Shown one piece after another: positions 52,749 to 62,372 of a stretch of 64,000 nt of DNA. Both the position numbers and the translations under genes were made by a program. This stretch comes from Flavobacterium commune (GTDB lineage Bacteria; Bacteroidota; Bacteroidia; Flavobacteriales; Flavobacteriaceae). The notes under the pieces were generated by a model. That model was not told the DNA's origin and made no database searches. It was given only the letters and a program-made list of their open reading frames with translations. The DNA lies in NCBI RefSeq assembly GCF_001857965.1, contig NZ_CP017774.1, positions 1,426,001 through 1,490,000 on the forward strand, in the 5' to 3' direction. Numbering within the stretch: the stretch's first letter is position 1; the number at the start of each line of letters is the position of its first letter.

Positions 52749-54023
52749 TTAAAATTTTGGAATTGTAAAATAAAAAGTGCTTCCCTCGCCCAACTTTGAA
52801 TCGGCCCAAATACTGCCACAGTGCAGTTCCACTATTTTTTTACAATGTGCCAAACCAATACCTGTTCCCTCATATTCATCGCGATCATGCAATCTTTTGA
52901 AAATCACAAAAAGTTTGTGCATATCTTTTGATTCGATGCCTATGGAATTATCCTGAACTGAAAAAAGCCAATCGTTCTCCTGCTCCTGAGCAGAAATTCG
53001 GATTTCGGGCAAGACCTCTTTTTTTCTGAATTTGATAGCATTACTGATAAGATTTTGAAAAAGTTGTCTCAATTCGGTTGAATAACCTTTTATCTGAGGT
53101 AAATTACCCACGTTTATTTTGGCTTTACTTTCTGTAATAGTTAGGGTTATATCCGAAAGTACCTCATCTACAATTTGGTTACAATCAACCTCAACTAATT
53201 CTTTTTTACGACCTATTCTGGAATAATCCAACAGCCCTTTGACCAATGCCTGCATGCGTCTGGAAGACTGAGATATGAAATCAATATAGAGATTACCGTT
53301 TCCGTCTAATGTTCCTGCAAATTCTTTTTGGAGTAATTCGGTAAAACTTATTAATGAACGTAAAGGTTCCTGTAAATCATGAGAAGTGATATAGGTAAAT
53401 TGTTCCAGTTCCTTATTTTGTTCTTTTAATTTTCTGTTTTGTTCCGCAAGCAAAGCTTCTCTTTTTAACAAAGTTTCTGTTCGTTCTCTTACCTTTTGTT
53501 CCAATTCGAAATTCATTTTTTGAATTTCTCTGGAGCGTTTGATAATTTCAACTTCCATTTCATCAACTTTTTTCTGCAAATTTTCAGTCTGATTTTTAGA
53601 CTTTAATTGTTCGTCTTTTAAAATCACAAATTCCGTTACATCTTCCACACGATGCACAATACAATCCATCTCATTTTCAGAATTCAATATTGGGATGTTC
53701 ACCGGACTCCAGTAGCGCTCTTCAAAAACTCCATCGGGACCCTGAACATCATAACGCTGTACCGCCATAACATGTCGTTTTTTTTCTTTCAATACCGAAT
53801 GAAGCGATTGCGATAAATTAGACACACCATCGGCCAACTTATCATTAGGATTGTCAGGAAAAACTTCGAATAAATTCCGACCAATCATTTCCTCCCTTTT
53901 TTTCATTGTTGCCTTTTCATAGGAGTCATTCAGGTCTAAGATGGTAAAATCAGTCGATAAAATTAAAAACAAGCTCGGAGCTGATAAAAATACTTTCTGG
54001 AAATCAACTGTATGTGTTTTCAT
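52749..54023 (-). CDS. PAS-domain sensor histidine kinase
   Basis: A 424-residue cytoplasmic kinase with no TM segment. A PAS domain covers about residues 8-130 (VFLSAPSLFLILSTDFTILDLNDSYE), followed by a coiled-coil region 135-205 and the H-box TYITSHDLQEPLRSLISF with phospho-accepting His215. The HATPase domain follows with N-box NLISNAIKFRKK and G-box GTGIGLAHCKKIVE. The next gene is a single-domain response regulator. Structure resembles light- or redox-sensing PAS kinases; ligand unknown. Confidence 0.92.
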   Translation of the reverse strand: MKTHTVDFQKVFLSAPSLFLILSTDFTILDLNDSYEKATMKKREEMIGRNLFEVFPDNPNDKLADGVSNLSQSLHSVLKEKKRHVMAVQRYDVQGPDGVFEERYWSPVNIPILNSENEMDCIVHRVEDVTEFVILKDEQLKSKNQTENLQKKVDEMEVEIIKRSREIQKMNFELEQKVRERTETLLKREALLAEQNRKLKEQNKELEQFTYITSHDLQEPLRSLISFTELLQKEFAGTLDGNGNLYIDFISQSSRRMQALVKGLLDYSRIGRKKELVEVDCNQIVDEVLSDITLTITESKAKINVGNLPQIKGYSTELRQLFQNLISNAIKFRKKEVLPEIRISAQEQENDWLFSVQDNSIGIESKDMHKLFVIFKRLHDRDEYEGTGIGLAHCKKIVELHCGSIWADSKLGEGSTFYFTIPKF

Positions 54024-54390
54024 AACCTATTATTATTAATGCTTGTTGTTTTACAATAGTAGGTACTGAATAAAGACTTCAGAAAAAAATCCTTATTGTT
54101 TTTGATTTAAAAACAATTCTTACTTACACTTTTACATTTCGATTTTTAAATATCGAAATACAAAGCAAAAAAGAACTGTAGCTTCAGTTAAGTTTTGGGG
54201 CACTTGAGAAGTCTCCCGCTAATATAAAAAATATTTTTGTAAATAACGCATTACTTTTTCGAAATAAACAGCCGTTTTTTTTAAAATTATAAATAGCCTT
54301 TGGCATTCCAAAACAAAAAGGGTTGTAAGAATACGACTTACATCGCATTCTTACAACCCTAAATTATGTTCTGAAAAAAAAACCTAATTA
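54024..54390. other. Intergenic region between GH97 gene and PAS kinase
   Basis: About 370 bases of AT-rich sequence. The only clear structure is the terminator at 54319-54360. I see no additional gene or repeat. Confidence 0.6.
54319..54360 (-). terminator. Terminator of GH97 gene
   Basis: Perfect 14-bp stem AGGGTTGTAAGAAT/ATTCTTACAACCCT (54319-54332/54347-54360), followed on the minus strand by a T-run. Confidence 0.9.
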
Positions 54391-56376
54391 CTAATTCACC
54401 AAAACCACAGCTCCATTACAAGGAATCGTCACTTCAATTTCCTGATTCTTTTTCAGCTTTGTGGTTGTTAACTTTCCATTCAATTGTGCATCATCAGCGT
54501 ACTGTTTCAGTTCAGTGCCTCCGGCAATCATTGGGAGTTTTATTTTAAGCTTAACTGTTTCTTTCTGGGCATTGATTCCGGCTACATACCATTTATCCCC
54601 GTGACGGCGCGCTAATATGGCGTATTTTCCAGGATAACCATCAATAAAACGAACTTCATCCCAGATTGTAGGCACTGCCTTCATAAAATCGATAGCCCAT
54701 TTTGGTGCATCGGTTAGATTGTTTGGTGCCAAAGCAAAATGCTGCACACCACTTTGAAACAACACCGCCGTAGCCAAAGCATACACATCAGAAGTTAGTC
54801 GTTTAGAACCTTTGTTTGGCGTGTTTTTATCATTGTAAAATTTATTCAAAGCACTTCCGCCAAAATCCATGCTTCCTACCGTATTTCGAATAAAAGTATG
54901 CAGCGTAGCACTAAAAGCCTCTAAATTATTACTCTCCTGAGTAAAGAAAAGATTTTCACTTGCCAGTACCGCTTCGCTGGAAGCATAATTAGGATACATT
55001 CTTTCCCATCCACGTGGCAGAGTCGTTCCATGAAAAATGACCATAATTCCGTAATCATTGGCATCGAATAAAATGTCTTCGTACAACTTCATTGTTTCCT
55101 GTTTGTCACCTCCAAAAAAGTCCACTTTGATTCCTTTAATACCAATACTTTTCATCCAAGCCATTTCTTTACGTCGGACAATACTATTATCCATTTTTCC
55201 TCTAGGCGTTTGAGGCGCATCATTCCAATATCCATTAGAATTGTACCATAAATACAAACCAACACCTTTACTGGCACCATATTTTGCCAAAGCTTCTACC
55301 TTGTCTCGCCCTACCTGAGTATCCCAAAGCGCATCAACTAAAAGTGTTTCATAACCTAAGTCGGCACTAAAATCAATATATCGCAGTTGTTCATCATAAT
55401 TCATACTTTTCTCCATACCAATAATCCAGCTCCAGGTTCCCTTAGTATATTGGTATTTTTGAGAAGCTTCGTAACGAGGTTTTACTACATCAAAAGGAAC
55501 TGTCGTAGTCACAATAGGTTCTAGAGTTTCGCCAACAGTGATTGTTCTCCAAGGTGTTTCGCCAGGAAGTCTAATCCCGGGAGTTGATGAACCAACGCCA
55601 TTGTTTTCGCCTTGCATAGGAAAACCAATAGTGTATAAACCTTTTTCATGACCGATTAATCTACTGGCGCAATAATAACTGTCAACACCTGTTTCTGAAA
55701 TTAAAACCCAGCCATTATTTTTAAGCTTGAAAAGACAAGGAAAAGTATAACCCTCTCCTTTTCCATTTTCGCCTACTGGCGCATCAACAACATACGGAAT
55801 TTCGTAACTAGGCATCGTTCTCTCCCAACCTACCATAGCTTTACTTTGTGCTGAAAGAAACGAAGTAGTTCCCGCAGGGAATAAAAATCCAGATGCTTCT
55901 TCCTGAACCACTGCAGCAACCGTTGATTTTTGCGGATATACTTTATACTTAAAAGCCACATCATTATTACTCACTCTAAAAATAATATCAATCACTTCTT
56001 TGTTGTCTTTGGTAAAAGAAAAAATAGCCTCATTAGCTACATAATGAACTTTGCTTTGCTTGATATTAGGTAATTCATAGGTTTCATCAATTTTGTTTTG
56101 AACTTGATTAGCTTTTAATTCTAAGCCTGTGCTGAAATCTCCTATATTCGTTTTTAATCCAATAGGTGATGGTTCTAAAAACAACTTGCCTTTATAGGAA
56201 ACACTATAGGTTGGCGTTCCATTATTGACAGCTAAATTTACAGTCAGTTTTCCGTCAGGACTGTTTACAGCAACTTGTTGCGACTGCGCATTGGCAACAA
56301 AAAAGCTGAATAAAAAGAGGTGAAAAAAGAATTTGAAATTGATCAATTTCAAATGATTTAAAACAGAAATGGTCAT
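54391..56376 (-). CDS. Glycoside hydrolase family 97 enzyme
   Basis: A 661-residue GH97 enzyme from ATG 56376 (an upstream ATG at 56418 lies across the -7 element and is rejected). Signal peptide about 1-31. Beta-sandwich N-domain (SPDGKLTVNLAVNNG), then the (beta/alpha)8 barrel. The conserved KVDFF contains Asp419, the position that acts as nucleophile in retaining alpha-galactosidases, so I lean to alpha-galactosidase, but the inverting alpha-glucosidase SusB group cannot be ruled out. It ends the pectin cluster's left side. Confidence 0.85.
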   Translation of the reverse strand: MTISVLNHLKLINFKFFFHLFLFSFFVANAQSQQVAVNSPDGKLTVNLAVNNGTPTYSVSYKGKLFLEPSPIGLKTNIGDFSTGLELKANQVQNKIDETYELPNIKQSKVHYVANEAIFSFTKDNKEVIDIIFRVSNNDVAFKYKVYPQKSTVAAVVQEEASGFLFPAGTTSFLSAQSKAMVGWERTMPSYEIPYVVDAPVGENGKGEGYTFPCLFKLKNNGWVLISETGVDSYYCASRLIGHEKGLYTIGFPMQGENNGVGSSTPGIRLPGETPWRTITVGETLEPIVTTTVPFDVVKPRYEASQKYQYTKGTWSWIIGMEKSMNYDEQLRYIDFSADLGYETLLVDALWDTQVGRDKVEALAKYGASKGVGLYLWYNSNGYWNDAPQTPRGKMDNSIVRRKEMAWMKSIGIKGIKVDFFGGDKQETMKLYEDILFDANDYGIMVIFHGTTLPRGWERMYPNYASSEAVLASENLFFTQESNNLEAFSATLHTFIRNTVGSMDFGGSALNKFYNDKNTPNKGSKRLTSDVYALATAVLFQSGVQHFALAPNNLTDAPKWAIDFMKAVPTIWDEVRFIDGYPGKYAILARRHGDKWYVAGINAQKETVKLKIKLPMIAGGTELKQYADDAQLNGKLTTTKLKKNQEIEVTIPCNGAVVLVN

Positions 56377-56406
56377 TTTTAAATTTATAATTAAGGTTAG
56401 TAAAGC

Positions 56407-56414
56407 CAAAAATA
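56407..56414 (-). promoter_or_regulatory. -7 promoter element of GH97 gene (minus strand)
   Basis: Reading on the minus strand TATTTTTG (plus CAAAAATA at 56407-56414) fits TAnnTTTG, 30 bases before the ATG. Confidence 0.55.
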
Positions 56415-56501
56415 TCAAATATTTATTGGTTTCAAAGCAATAAAGTGTAGATTTAACACTATTTATACAAAACGAAGAAGCAACTAACTAAAAAGCATAA
56501 A

Positions 56502-56525
56502 AAAAGACAGCTCTCACTGTCTTTT
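56502..56525 (-). terminator. Terminator of PL10 gene
   Basis: 9-bp stem AAAAGACAG/CTGTCTTTT between the GH97 start and the PL10 stop, ending in T on the minus strand. Confidence 0.8.
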
Positions 56526-56546
56526 CATTCAAAATTAAATTCTTTA

Positions 56547-57734
56547 TTATTTCAAAACATTATCAGATGGCGCATATTTTTGTTGCCATTCGGCATATTT
56601 ATCAAGGGCTTTTTGAGGTTCATATGTATACCAGGCATAGCCACTGCGTCGTTCCACACTCACCTCAGCCAATGAATACAACAACTCGCTATTGCGGTCG
56701 GAAAACAAAGGTTTGTTGGTTCCTAACTCATAATAACGCGTCCAGATAGGCGGAGCTACAGCATCGGCTACCACTCTAACGTCACGTTTCACCGTTTTAT
56801 ATTTAGATTCGAATGCTTCTATCTCAAAAGATTCAACCCTAGTGTTGTAAATTTTAGAATCGGCAAACCATTTTACAGCACTTTGTATCGATTGAATAAT
56901 TCTGTCACTTGGATTTTTAATTTTCATCAAAAACAAAACAACACCAACACTTTCGGCATTACAAATACTTGGCGGTTCAAATTTTCGTGCCCAGGCCGGA
57001 GCTAAAGTCTCTTCGTCATGTTGCTGACACCAGGCGGTAAGTCTACCCTTATCCTTAATTTGCATGTTTAAGATACAATCAATTCCTTTATTGTAAGCCT
57101 GAGTAACTTTCGCCCTTAATGCTTCATCTAAGAAAGAAAAATTGGGATTATTGTTGACTATTTTATCCAGCAAATTGATAATTCCCATATAAGCCCCATC
57201 ATTGAAAGTAATATGACGGCTGTAGTTTTTTTCTAAAGGAAAATATTGTGGCCAGCCTCCATTAGCATATTGCGCATCGAGTATAAACTGGATTCCTTTT
57301 TCACAGGCTACTTTGTATTTTTCAATTTTGGTAGCCGTATAAACCTGTGCCAAATAATAAACATGAGTATAAGTAGTCTCGTTGTCAAAAGTAGTGTGCA
57401 AAATAGCTTTGGTCGAAGCTACTTTTTCGACTTGCTCCGGAGTTAGAATCGCTTTCATATCATAATTCTTAGGCCAGCCGCCATTGGCACACTGAAAAAG
57501 AATCATATTATCGGCAATTTTAGTATAATCGGATTCGGGATATTTTGGCTGATTCGGAACTGGATTCACCAAATTACTTTCATCTTTAATACCGTACCAA
57601 TGTCTTTCGCTATCGCCAAATGGTTTCGTACTAATATCAGCAGCTTTCTTATCGGATTGGGCATTGACAAAAGTAGTTGCCAGCGCAAACACCATCAACA
57701 ATGCTAAATAATTCTTTTTTGTTGGATTCATCAT
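56547..57734 (-). CDS. Pectate lyase, PL10 family
   Basis: A 395-residue exported pectate lyase. Signal peptide about 1-25 (ATTFVNAQ). Family features: CANGGWPKNYDM (about 72-83), QYANGGWPQYFP (about 154-165), FNDGAYMG, and RLTAWCQQHD (about 230-239), which holds catalytic Arg/Asp-type residues of PL10. It cleaves alpha-1,4-polygalacturonate by beta-elimination, presumably giving unsaturated oligogalacturonides. Its neighbour is a GH28 polygalacturonase with 118 bases between. The start Met-Met pair makes the exact first codon uncertain by one. Confidence 0.9.
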   Translation of the reverse strand: MMNPTKKNYLALLMVFALATTFVNAQSDKKAADISTKPFGDSERHWYGIKDESNLVNPVPNQPKYPESDYTKIADNMILFQCANGGWPKNYDMKAILTPEQVEKVASTKAILHTTFDNETTYTHVYYLAQVYTATKIEKYKVACEKGIQFILDAQYANGGWPQYFPLEKNYSRHITFNDGAYMGIINLLDKIVNNNPNFSFLDEALRAKVTQAYNKGIDCILNMQIKDKGRLTAWCQQHDEETLAPAWARKFEPPSICNAESVGVVLFLMKIKNPSDRIIQSIQSAVKWFADSKIYNTRVESFEIEAFESKYKTVKRDVRVVADAVAPPIWTRYYELGTNKPLFSDRNSELLYSLAEVSVERRSGYAWYTYEPQKALDKYAEWQQKYAPSDNVLK

Positions 57735-57802
57735 TTTTGGTTTTGAGGGTGGTAATAGCTTAGAATATTAAAAACACATTTGGTTTAAAAGCATTGGATA
57801 AA

Positions 57803-57836
57803 AAAATCTCCAAAATCAGGCGACTTTGGAGATTTT
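57803..57836 (-). terminator. Terminator of GH28 gene
   Basis: Perfect 12-bp stem AAAATCTCCAAA/TTTGGAGATTTT; minus-strand tail is T-rich. Confidence 0.9.
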
Positions 57837-57852
57837 ACGAACTTTATTTCTA

Positions 57853-59532
57853 TTATAATTTTACTGCTTTTTTAGGAACTTTTTCTCCTATGAAAGTTTT
57901 CTTAGACAAATTGGAAGACGTTAAATCAATATTCTCAGAAGCGGCTCCATTAATAGTAACAGCCTTAGGAGAAGTCGAATTGATTTCAACATTTTTCAAA
58001 GAGCTGTTTTTTACATTATAAATATCGAAAACATTGCTTTCTTTAATATCAAATTTTGCATCGCTAATTTTGATTCCCGTAGCGTCAACAATGGTAACTC
58101 CTTTATCGGCTTTGGCAAGCAAATTAGAAATAGAGATGTTTTCAAGATTCATTTCAGGTAAACCTTGTAAAAACACGGCTTGTTGCGCTCCGGCAATAGT
58201 GATGTTTTTCATCGAAATGTTCTTAAACTGCGGCGTTTTTTCATCAACCGGAACCATCTTGTTTTCAACCGGAGTTCCACCTTCTTCCAGAGTTTCAGCA
58301 ATTGATTTTCCGCCATAATACAAATTGAAAGAAATAGCCTGAGATGGAATATCAGTCATGAAAATATCCGAAATAAAGATGTTTTCCACAACTCCTCCAC
58401 GACCACGATTACTCTTGAAACGTAATCCAACATCAGTACCAATAAAAGAACAATTAGATACGTGCATGTTTTTTACACCGCTCGACATTTCGCTTCCCAC
58501 AGTTACACCACCGTGTCCATGATACACAATATTGTTTCTGATGATTAAATTTTCGCAAGGAACAGCGCGATCACGACCGTCTTTGTCTTTTCCTGATTTG
58601 ATACAAATAGCATCATCACCCACATCAAAACTGGAATTTTCAACGATAACATTCTTACAGGATTCCACATCAAGACCGTCCCCATTTTGAGAAAACCAAG
58701 GATTACGAACTGTTACATTTCGAACAATTAAATCCTCAACCATCAAAGGATGAATGTTCCAGGCAGGTGAATTTTGGAACACAGGCCCATCAAATAATAC
58801 TCTTTTACTGTTTTGAATACTAACTAACACAGGACGAAGAAAATCGTGAATTTTTTCAAAATCTTCTTTGGTTTTTAAATCCAAACGCACATTTTGATCC
58901 GCACCTACAGAGGCTTTCATAAAAACTTCTGATGGATACCAACTTGTTTTGGATTCATTAAGCACACCACCCGAAGCAACGAATTTCTTCCACTGACTTT
59001 CGGTAAGTTTAGCCTTTTTAACCTGTCTCCACACTTCGCCTGAACCATCCCAAACTCCATTTCCTGTAAAAGCAACGTTTTCTAAATTCTTACCATAAAG
59101 TGGCGAAATACAACGCCAGGTATTCAATCCTTCAAAACTAGTTTCAACTAAAGGGTACAAACTTTTATCTGTCGAGAATTTGATTAATGCTCCTCTTTCG
59201 GCATGTAATTCCAGATTGCTTTTCAAAATAATTGGTCCTGTTAACCAAATTCCCGGAGGAATAATAACTTTTCCGCCTCCTTTTTGCGACACCGCATCAA
59301 TAGCATCAGCAAAAGCTTTGGTATTTAACACATAACCGCCATTAACCGCTCCAAAATCTTTGATATTTACTGTGTTATTTGGAATTTTTGGCTCCTGAAC
59401 TTTAGCCATTTTAAACTCAATTCCCTGATAAAATTCCTCAGAATTTGAATTTTGAGCAGCACTGTTTTGCGACCAGCCCGATAGCATGATAACAAAAGCA
59501 GCAAACAGAAAATTTCTTGATTTATTTTTCAT
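57853..59532 (-). CDS. Polygalacturonase, GH28 family
   Basis: A 559-residue right-handed beta-helix enzyme that hydrolyses alpha-1,4-galacturonosyl bonds of pectin. Signal peptide about 1-26 (SAAQ). GH28 catalytic signatures: Asp285 and Asp288 in NGDGLD, Asp306-Asp307 in GDDAICIKSG, His340 in GHGGVTVGSE and Arg/Lys in RFKSNRG. N-terminal KDFGAVNGG (about 58-66) marks the Pectate-lyase-like start. It adjoins the PL10 gene, so both attack the same homogalacturonan. Confidence 0.95.
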   Translation of the reverse strand: MKNKSRNFLFAAFVIMLSGWSQNSAAQNSNSEEFYQGIEFKMAKVQEPKIPNNTVNIKDFGAVNGGYVLNTKAFADAIDAVSQKGGGKVIIPPGIWLTGPIILKSNLELHAERGALIKFSTDKSLYPLVETSFEGLNTWRCISPLYGKNLENVAFTGNGVWDGSGEVWRQVKKAKLTESQWKKFVASGGVLNESKTSWYPSEVFMKASVGADQNVRLDLKTKEDFEKIHDFLRPVLVSIQNSKRVLFDGPVFQNSPAWNIHPLMVEDLIVRNVTVRNPWFSQNGDGLDVESCKNVIVENSSFDVGDDAICIKSGKDKDGRDRAVPCENLIIRNNIVYHGHGGVTVGSEMSSGVKNMHVSNCSFIGTDVGLRFKSNRGRGGVVENIFISDIFMTDIPSQAISFNLYYGGKSIAETLEEGGTPVENKMVPVDEKTPQFKNISMKNITIAGAQQAVFLQGLPEMNLENISISNLLAKADKGVTIVDATGIKISDAKFDIKESNVFDIYNVKNSSLKNVEINSTSPKAVTINGAASENIDLTSSNLSKKTFIGEKVPKKAVKL

Positions 59533-59733
59533 TCTTCTTTTTTTTGGATTATTTTTTGGTTTTAATAATTAATGTAATCGATTGCCTTACAAATATATTT
59601 AAAATTAATTGATTTTTAGTCAATAAGCATACCACTCTTTTCGATACTTTACTGTTAAAATTTATAATCCAAAGAAAACGGCTATTTTGATAACAAAAAT
59701 TCGAGAACACATTTAGAAATTCGATAAACAAAA

Positions 59734-59765
59734 AAGCCCTCTTTCCATTTCTGAAAAGAGGGCTT
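59734..59765 (-). terminator. Terminator of GH2 gene
   Basis: 11-bp perfect stem AAGCCCTCTTT/AAAGAGGGCTT with T-run on the minus strand. Confidence 0.9.
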
Positions 59766-59785
59766 CGTGTTTTTAATAGTAATTC

Positions 59786-62212
59786 TTAATTAGTAGAACT
59801 TATACTTAATGTTGCGGTTTTTAAACCTTTTCCAGTAACAGTTAATTCCATGTTTCCAGCTTCTTTAAGGGATTGTACTGTAACTACTAACTTTCCACTA
59901 AACAGTTTCATTGTTGGTAAATGAAATTGTTCTAACGAAGTTGCGTCACCATTACAAGCTGCTTTATAGGTTCCTTTTCCTTTTACCTTAAATTGCAATT
60001 GATTAGTAAGTGTAGGACACGGAACTCCATTTTTATCCACTACCGAAACAGTAACATAAGACAAATCTTTTCCGTCTGCTTTTATGGTTTTTCTATCAGC
60101 ATCCAATACAATTTGGTATCCTTTACCAGCGGTATGAATTTCCTCTTCGGCAACTGCTTTTCCATTTTTATCAAAAGCAACTACTTTCAATGTTCCGGGT
60201 TCGTATTTAACATCCATCCACATCAAACGGTATCTGTTTTGTGGTGTTGTGTTATTCTTTTTTTGAATTCCCATACTTTTTCCATTTACAAAAAGCTCAG
60301 CGCTATCATAATTGGTGTAAACAAATACCGGTGTCACCTGACCTTCACGTCCTTCCCAATTCCAATGCGGTAAAATGTGTAAGGTTTCTTTTTCGGTATT
60401 CCAACGGCTTCTGTACAAATAGAATCGGTCTTTAGGCAAACCTGCCAAATCACTAATACCAAAATAAGAACTACGGGATGGCCATTTCTCATCATAAGGA
60501 GTAGGCTCTCCTAAATAATCAAAACCTGTCCAGACAAATTCGCCTATAACCCATGGCTTATCATCTTGCAACACAAAATCCTCATCAGGCACATTAGACC
60601 AACTACAGGCTTCCAAATCATAAGATGAACTCTGGAAGTCTGGGTATTGTTTATTTTTTTCTTTTACCACAGGAAATTTATAAATCCCTCTTGAACTTAC
60701 GGTAGAAGCCGTTTCAGAACCTAAAATAAATCCTTGTGGGAATTTCTTAAATGCCTCTTCATACAAATGCACTCGATAATTTAAGCCCGGAACATCTAAC
60801 AAAGCTCCAAAACCGGACTCCATAGTAGCCTTAACCTGATCCATACCTACTGTAACCGGTCTAGTCGGATCTTCACGGTGGAAAATTTCCTGTAACCATT
60901 TGGCACGTTTTACTCCGGCTTCTCCCCATTGATCAGGAACTTCATTTCCGGAACTCCACATTACAATAGAAGGGTGATTTCTGGTGGCATGAATTAAATT
61001 AACCAAATCTTTCTCGGCATACGCTTCAAAAAAGCGGTTGTATCCATTCTTAACTTTTGGCTTTGCCCATTCGTCAAAACTTTCAGCTAGGAACATAAAT
61101 CCCATTTCGTCACACAATTCTAATTGCTCCAATGATGGCATGTTGTGGGAACTTCTAATGGCATTACAACCCATATCCTTTAAAATAGTCAATTGACGAC
61201 GTAAGGCTGCCACATTTATTGCTGTTCCCAAAGGTCCTAAATCGTGGTGCAGGCAAACTCCTTTAAACTTTCGTACTTCGCCATTTAAACTAAATCCTTT
61301 ATTAGCTTCATATTTTATGTCACGAATTCCAAAACGGGTAGTCACCTCATCTTTTAACTGATCTCCAACAAACCATTGCGAAACGGCTTTATACAAATAA
61401 GGACTTTCCGGACTCCACAACTTGGGATTATCAACCTTGATATTTTGATCGAATTCATTCCCAAATTTTGTTGTTGCCTTATCTGAACTTAGTTTTTGTC
61501 CATTGGCATCAAAAATGGTAGTCACTAAATAGCCCTTTTCACCTGTAGCCTTTGTTTTAACGTTTACTTTAGCAACCTCCTTGCTAATAAAAGGCGTTGT
61601 AATAGTAGTTCCCCACTGATCAATGCTTTCCTTATTTTTAATGATAAGGCTTACTTTTCTGTACAAACCGGCACCCGGATACCAACGGGAAGCAAATTCT
61701 TTGTTGGTTAACTTTACCGCCAGGGTATTCTCTCCTGCTGAAATGAAATCAGTGATATCAAAATAAAAATAGCTGTAACCATAAGCCCATTCGCCCACCT
61801 TTTTACCGTTTAAATAAATCTGTGGTTCGCTCATGGCACCTTCAAAAAGCAGAATCACTTTTTTTCCTTTCTCGGCAGCCGAAATCGTAAATTTATTTCT
61901 GTACCAGGCCGTCCCAATATGAGGTAAAGCACCTGTTCTTCCTGTTTTTTCAGAAGCCACTTTTTCACCATTCTGAACAATGGCTACGCTCTGTTTGTCT
62001 ATTTCTTTATCAAAAGGACCATAAATGGCCCAATCGTGGGGCACGCTCACTTTTTCCCATTTCGAATCATTAAAATTGGTTTGGGGAGCATTTTCGAAAT
62101 CTCCTTTTTGAAACTTCCAGTTCGAGTCTAATTCTCTAACTGTTCGTACCTGAGCAAGGGAAATTTGCGTTATAATAAAAAAGGTAAAAAGGAAAATTCT
62201 AAATTGTGTCAT
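59786..62212 (-). CDS. GH2 family glycoside hydrolase, beta-galactosidase-like
   Basis: An 808-residue exported GH2 enzyme. Signal peptide about 1-20 (ISLAQ). The usual order of sugar-binding N domain, immunoglobulin-like domain and TIM-barrel is present: FKGVCLHHDLGPLGTAIN, acid/base Glu424 in WSSGNEVP, nucleophile Glu500 in ILGSETAS. C-terminal segments are of the DUF4982 type, ending with an Ig-like domain (VSVVDKNGVPCPT). Beta-galactosidase activity on pectin side chains is inferred from context; other beta-glycosides are possible. Confidence 0.88.
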   Translation of the reverse strand: MTQFRIFLFTFFIITQISLAQVRTVRELDSNWKFQKGDFENAPQTNFNDSKWEKVSVPHDWAIYGPFDKEIDKQSVAIVQNGEKVASEKTGRTGALPHIGTAWYRNKFTISAAEKGKKVILLFEGAMSEPQIYLNGKKVGEWAYGYSYFYFDITDFISAGENTLAVKLTNKEFASRWYPGAGLYRKVSLIIKNKESIDQWGTTITTPFISKEVAKVNVKTKATGEKGYLVTTIFDANGQKLSSDKATTKFGNEFDQNIKVDNPKLWSPESPYLYKAVSQWFVGDQLKDEVTTRFGIRDIKYEANKGFSLNGEVRKFKGVCLHHDLGPLGTAINVAALRRQLTILKDMGCNAIRSSHNMPSLEQLELCDEMGFMFLAESFDEWAKPKVKNGYNRFFEAYAEKDLVNLIHATRNHPSIVMWSSGNEVPDQWGEAGVKRAKWLQEIFHREDPTRPVTVGMDQVKATMESGFGALLDVPGLNYRVHLYEEAFKKFPQGFILGSETASTVSSRGIYKFPVVKEKNKQYPDFQSSSYDLEACSWSNVPDEDFVLQDDKPWVIGEFVWTGFDYLGEPTPYDEKWPSRSSYFGISDLAGLPKDRFYLYRSRWNTEKETLHILPHWNWEGREGQVTPVFVYTNYDSAELFVNGKSMGIQKKNNTTPQNRYRLMWMDVKYEPGTLKVVAFDKNGKAVAEEEIHTAGKGYQIVLDADRKTIKADGKDLSYVTVSVVDKNGVPCPTLTNQLQFKVKGKGTYKAACNGDATSLEQFHLPTMKLFSGKLVVTVQSLKEAGNMELTVTGKGLKTATLSISSTN

Positions 62213-62313
62213 CTGGTTTTTTATTATTTGATTGGTTATGAATTATAAAATAAATGGGTAAAATTAACCACTTTATAATTACAAATTACAATAAGCAAAC
62301 AAGTTATTACAAA

Positions 62314-62346
62314 AAACCCGACCGCTTTTTGAAAGCGGTCGGGTTT
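62314..62346 (-). terminator. Terminator between FucP-like and GH2 genes
   Basis: 15-bp perfect stem (62314-62328/62332-62346, core CCCGACCGC/GCGGTCGGG) with 3-nt loop and T-run on the minus strand. The strongest terminator in the window. Confidence 0.95.
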
Positions 62347-62372
62347 AATTATTTATTTTATAAAAAATGTGA

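Noticed and set aside
52311..54023. Hybrid two-component regulator of the pectin cluster
   Set aside because: The kinase lacks a periplasmic sensor, receiver and AraC-type domains; the receiver is a separate gene without DNA-binding, so it is not an HTCS.
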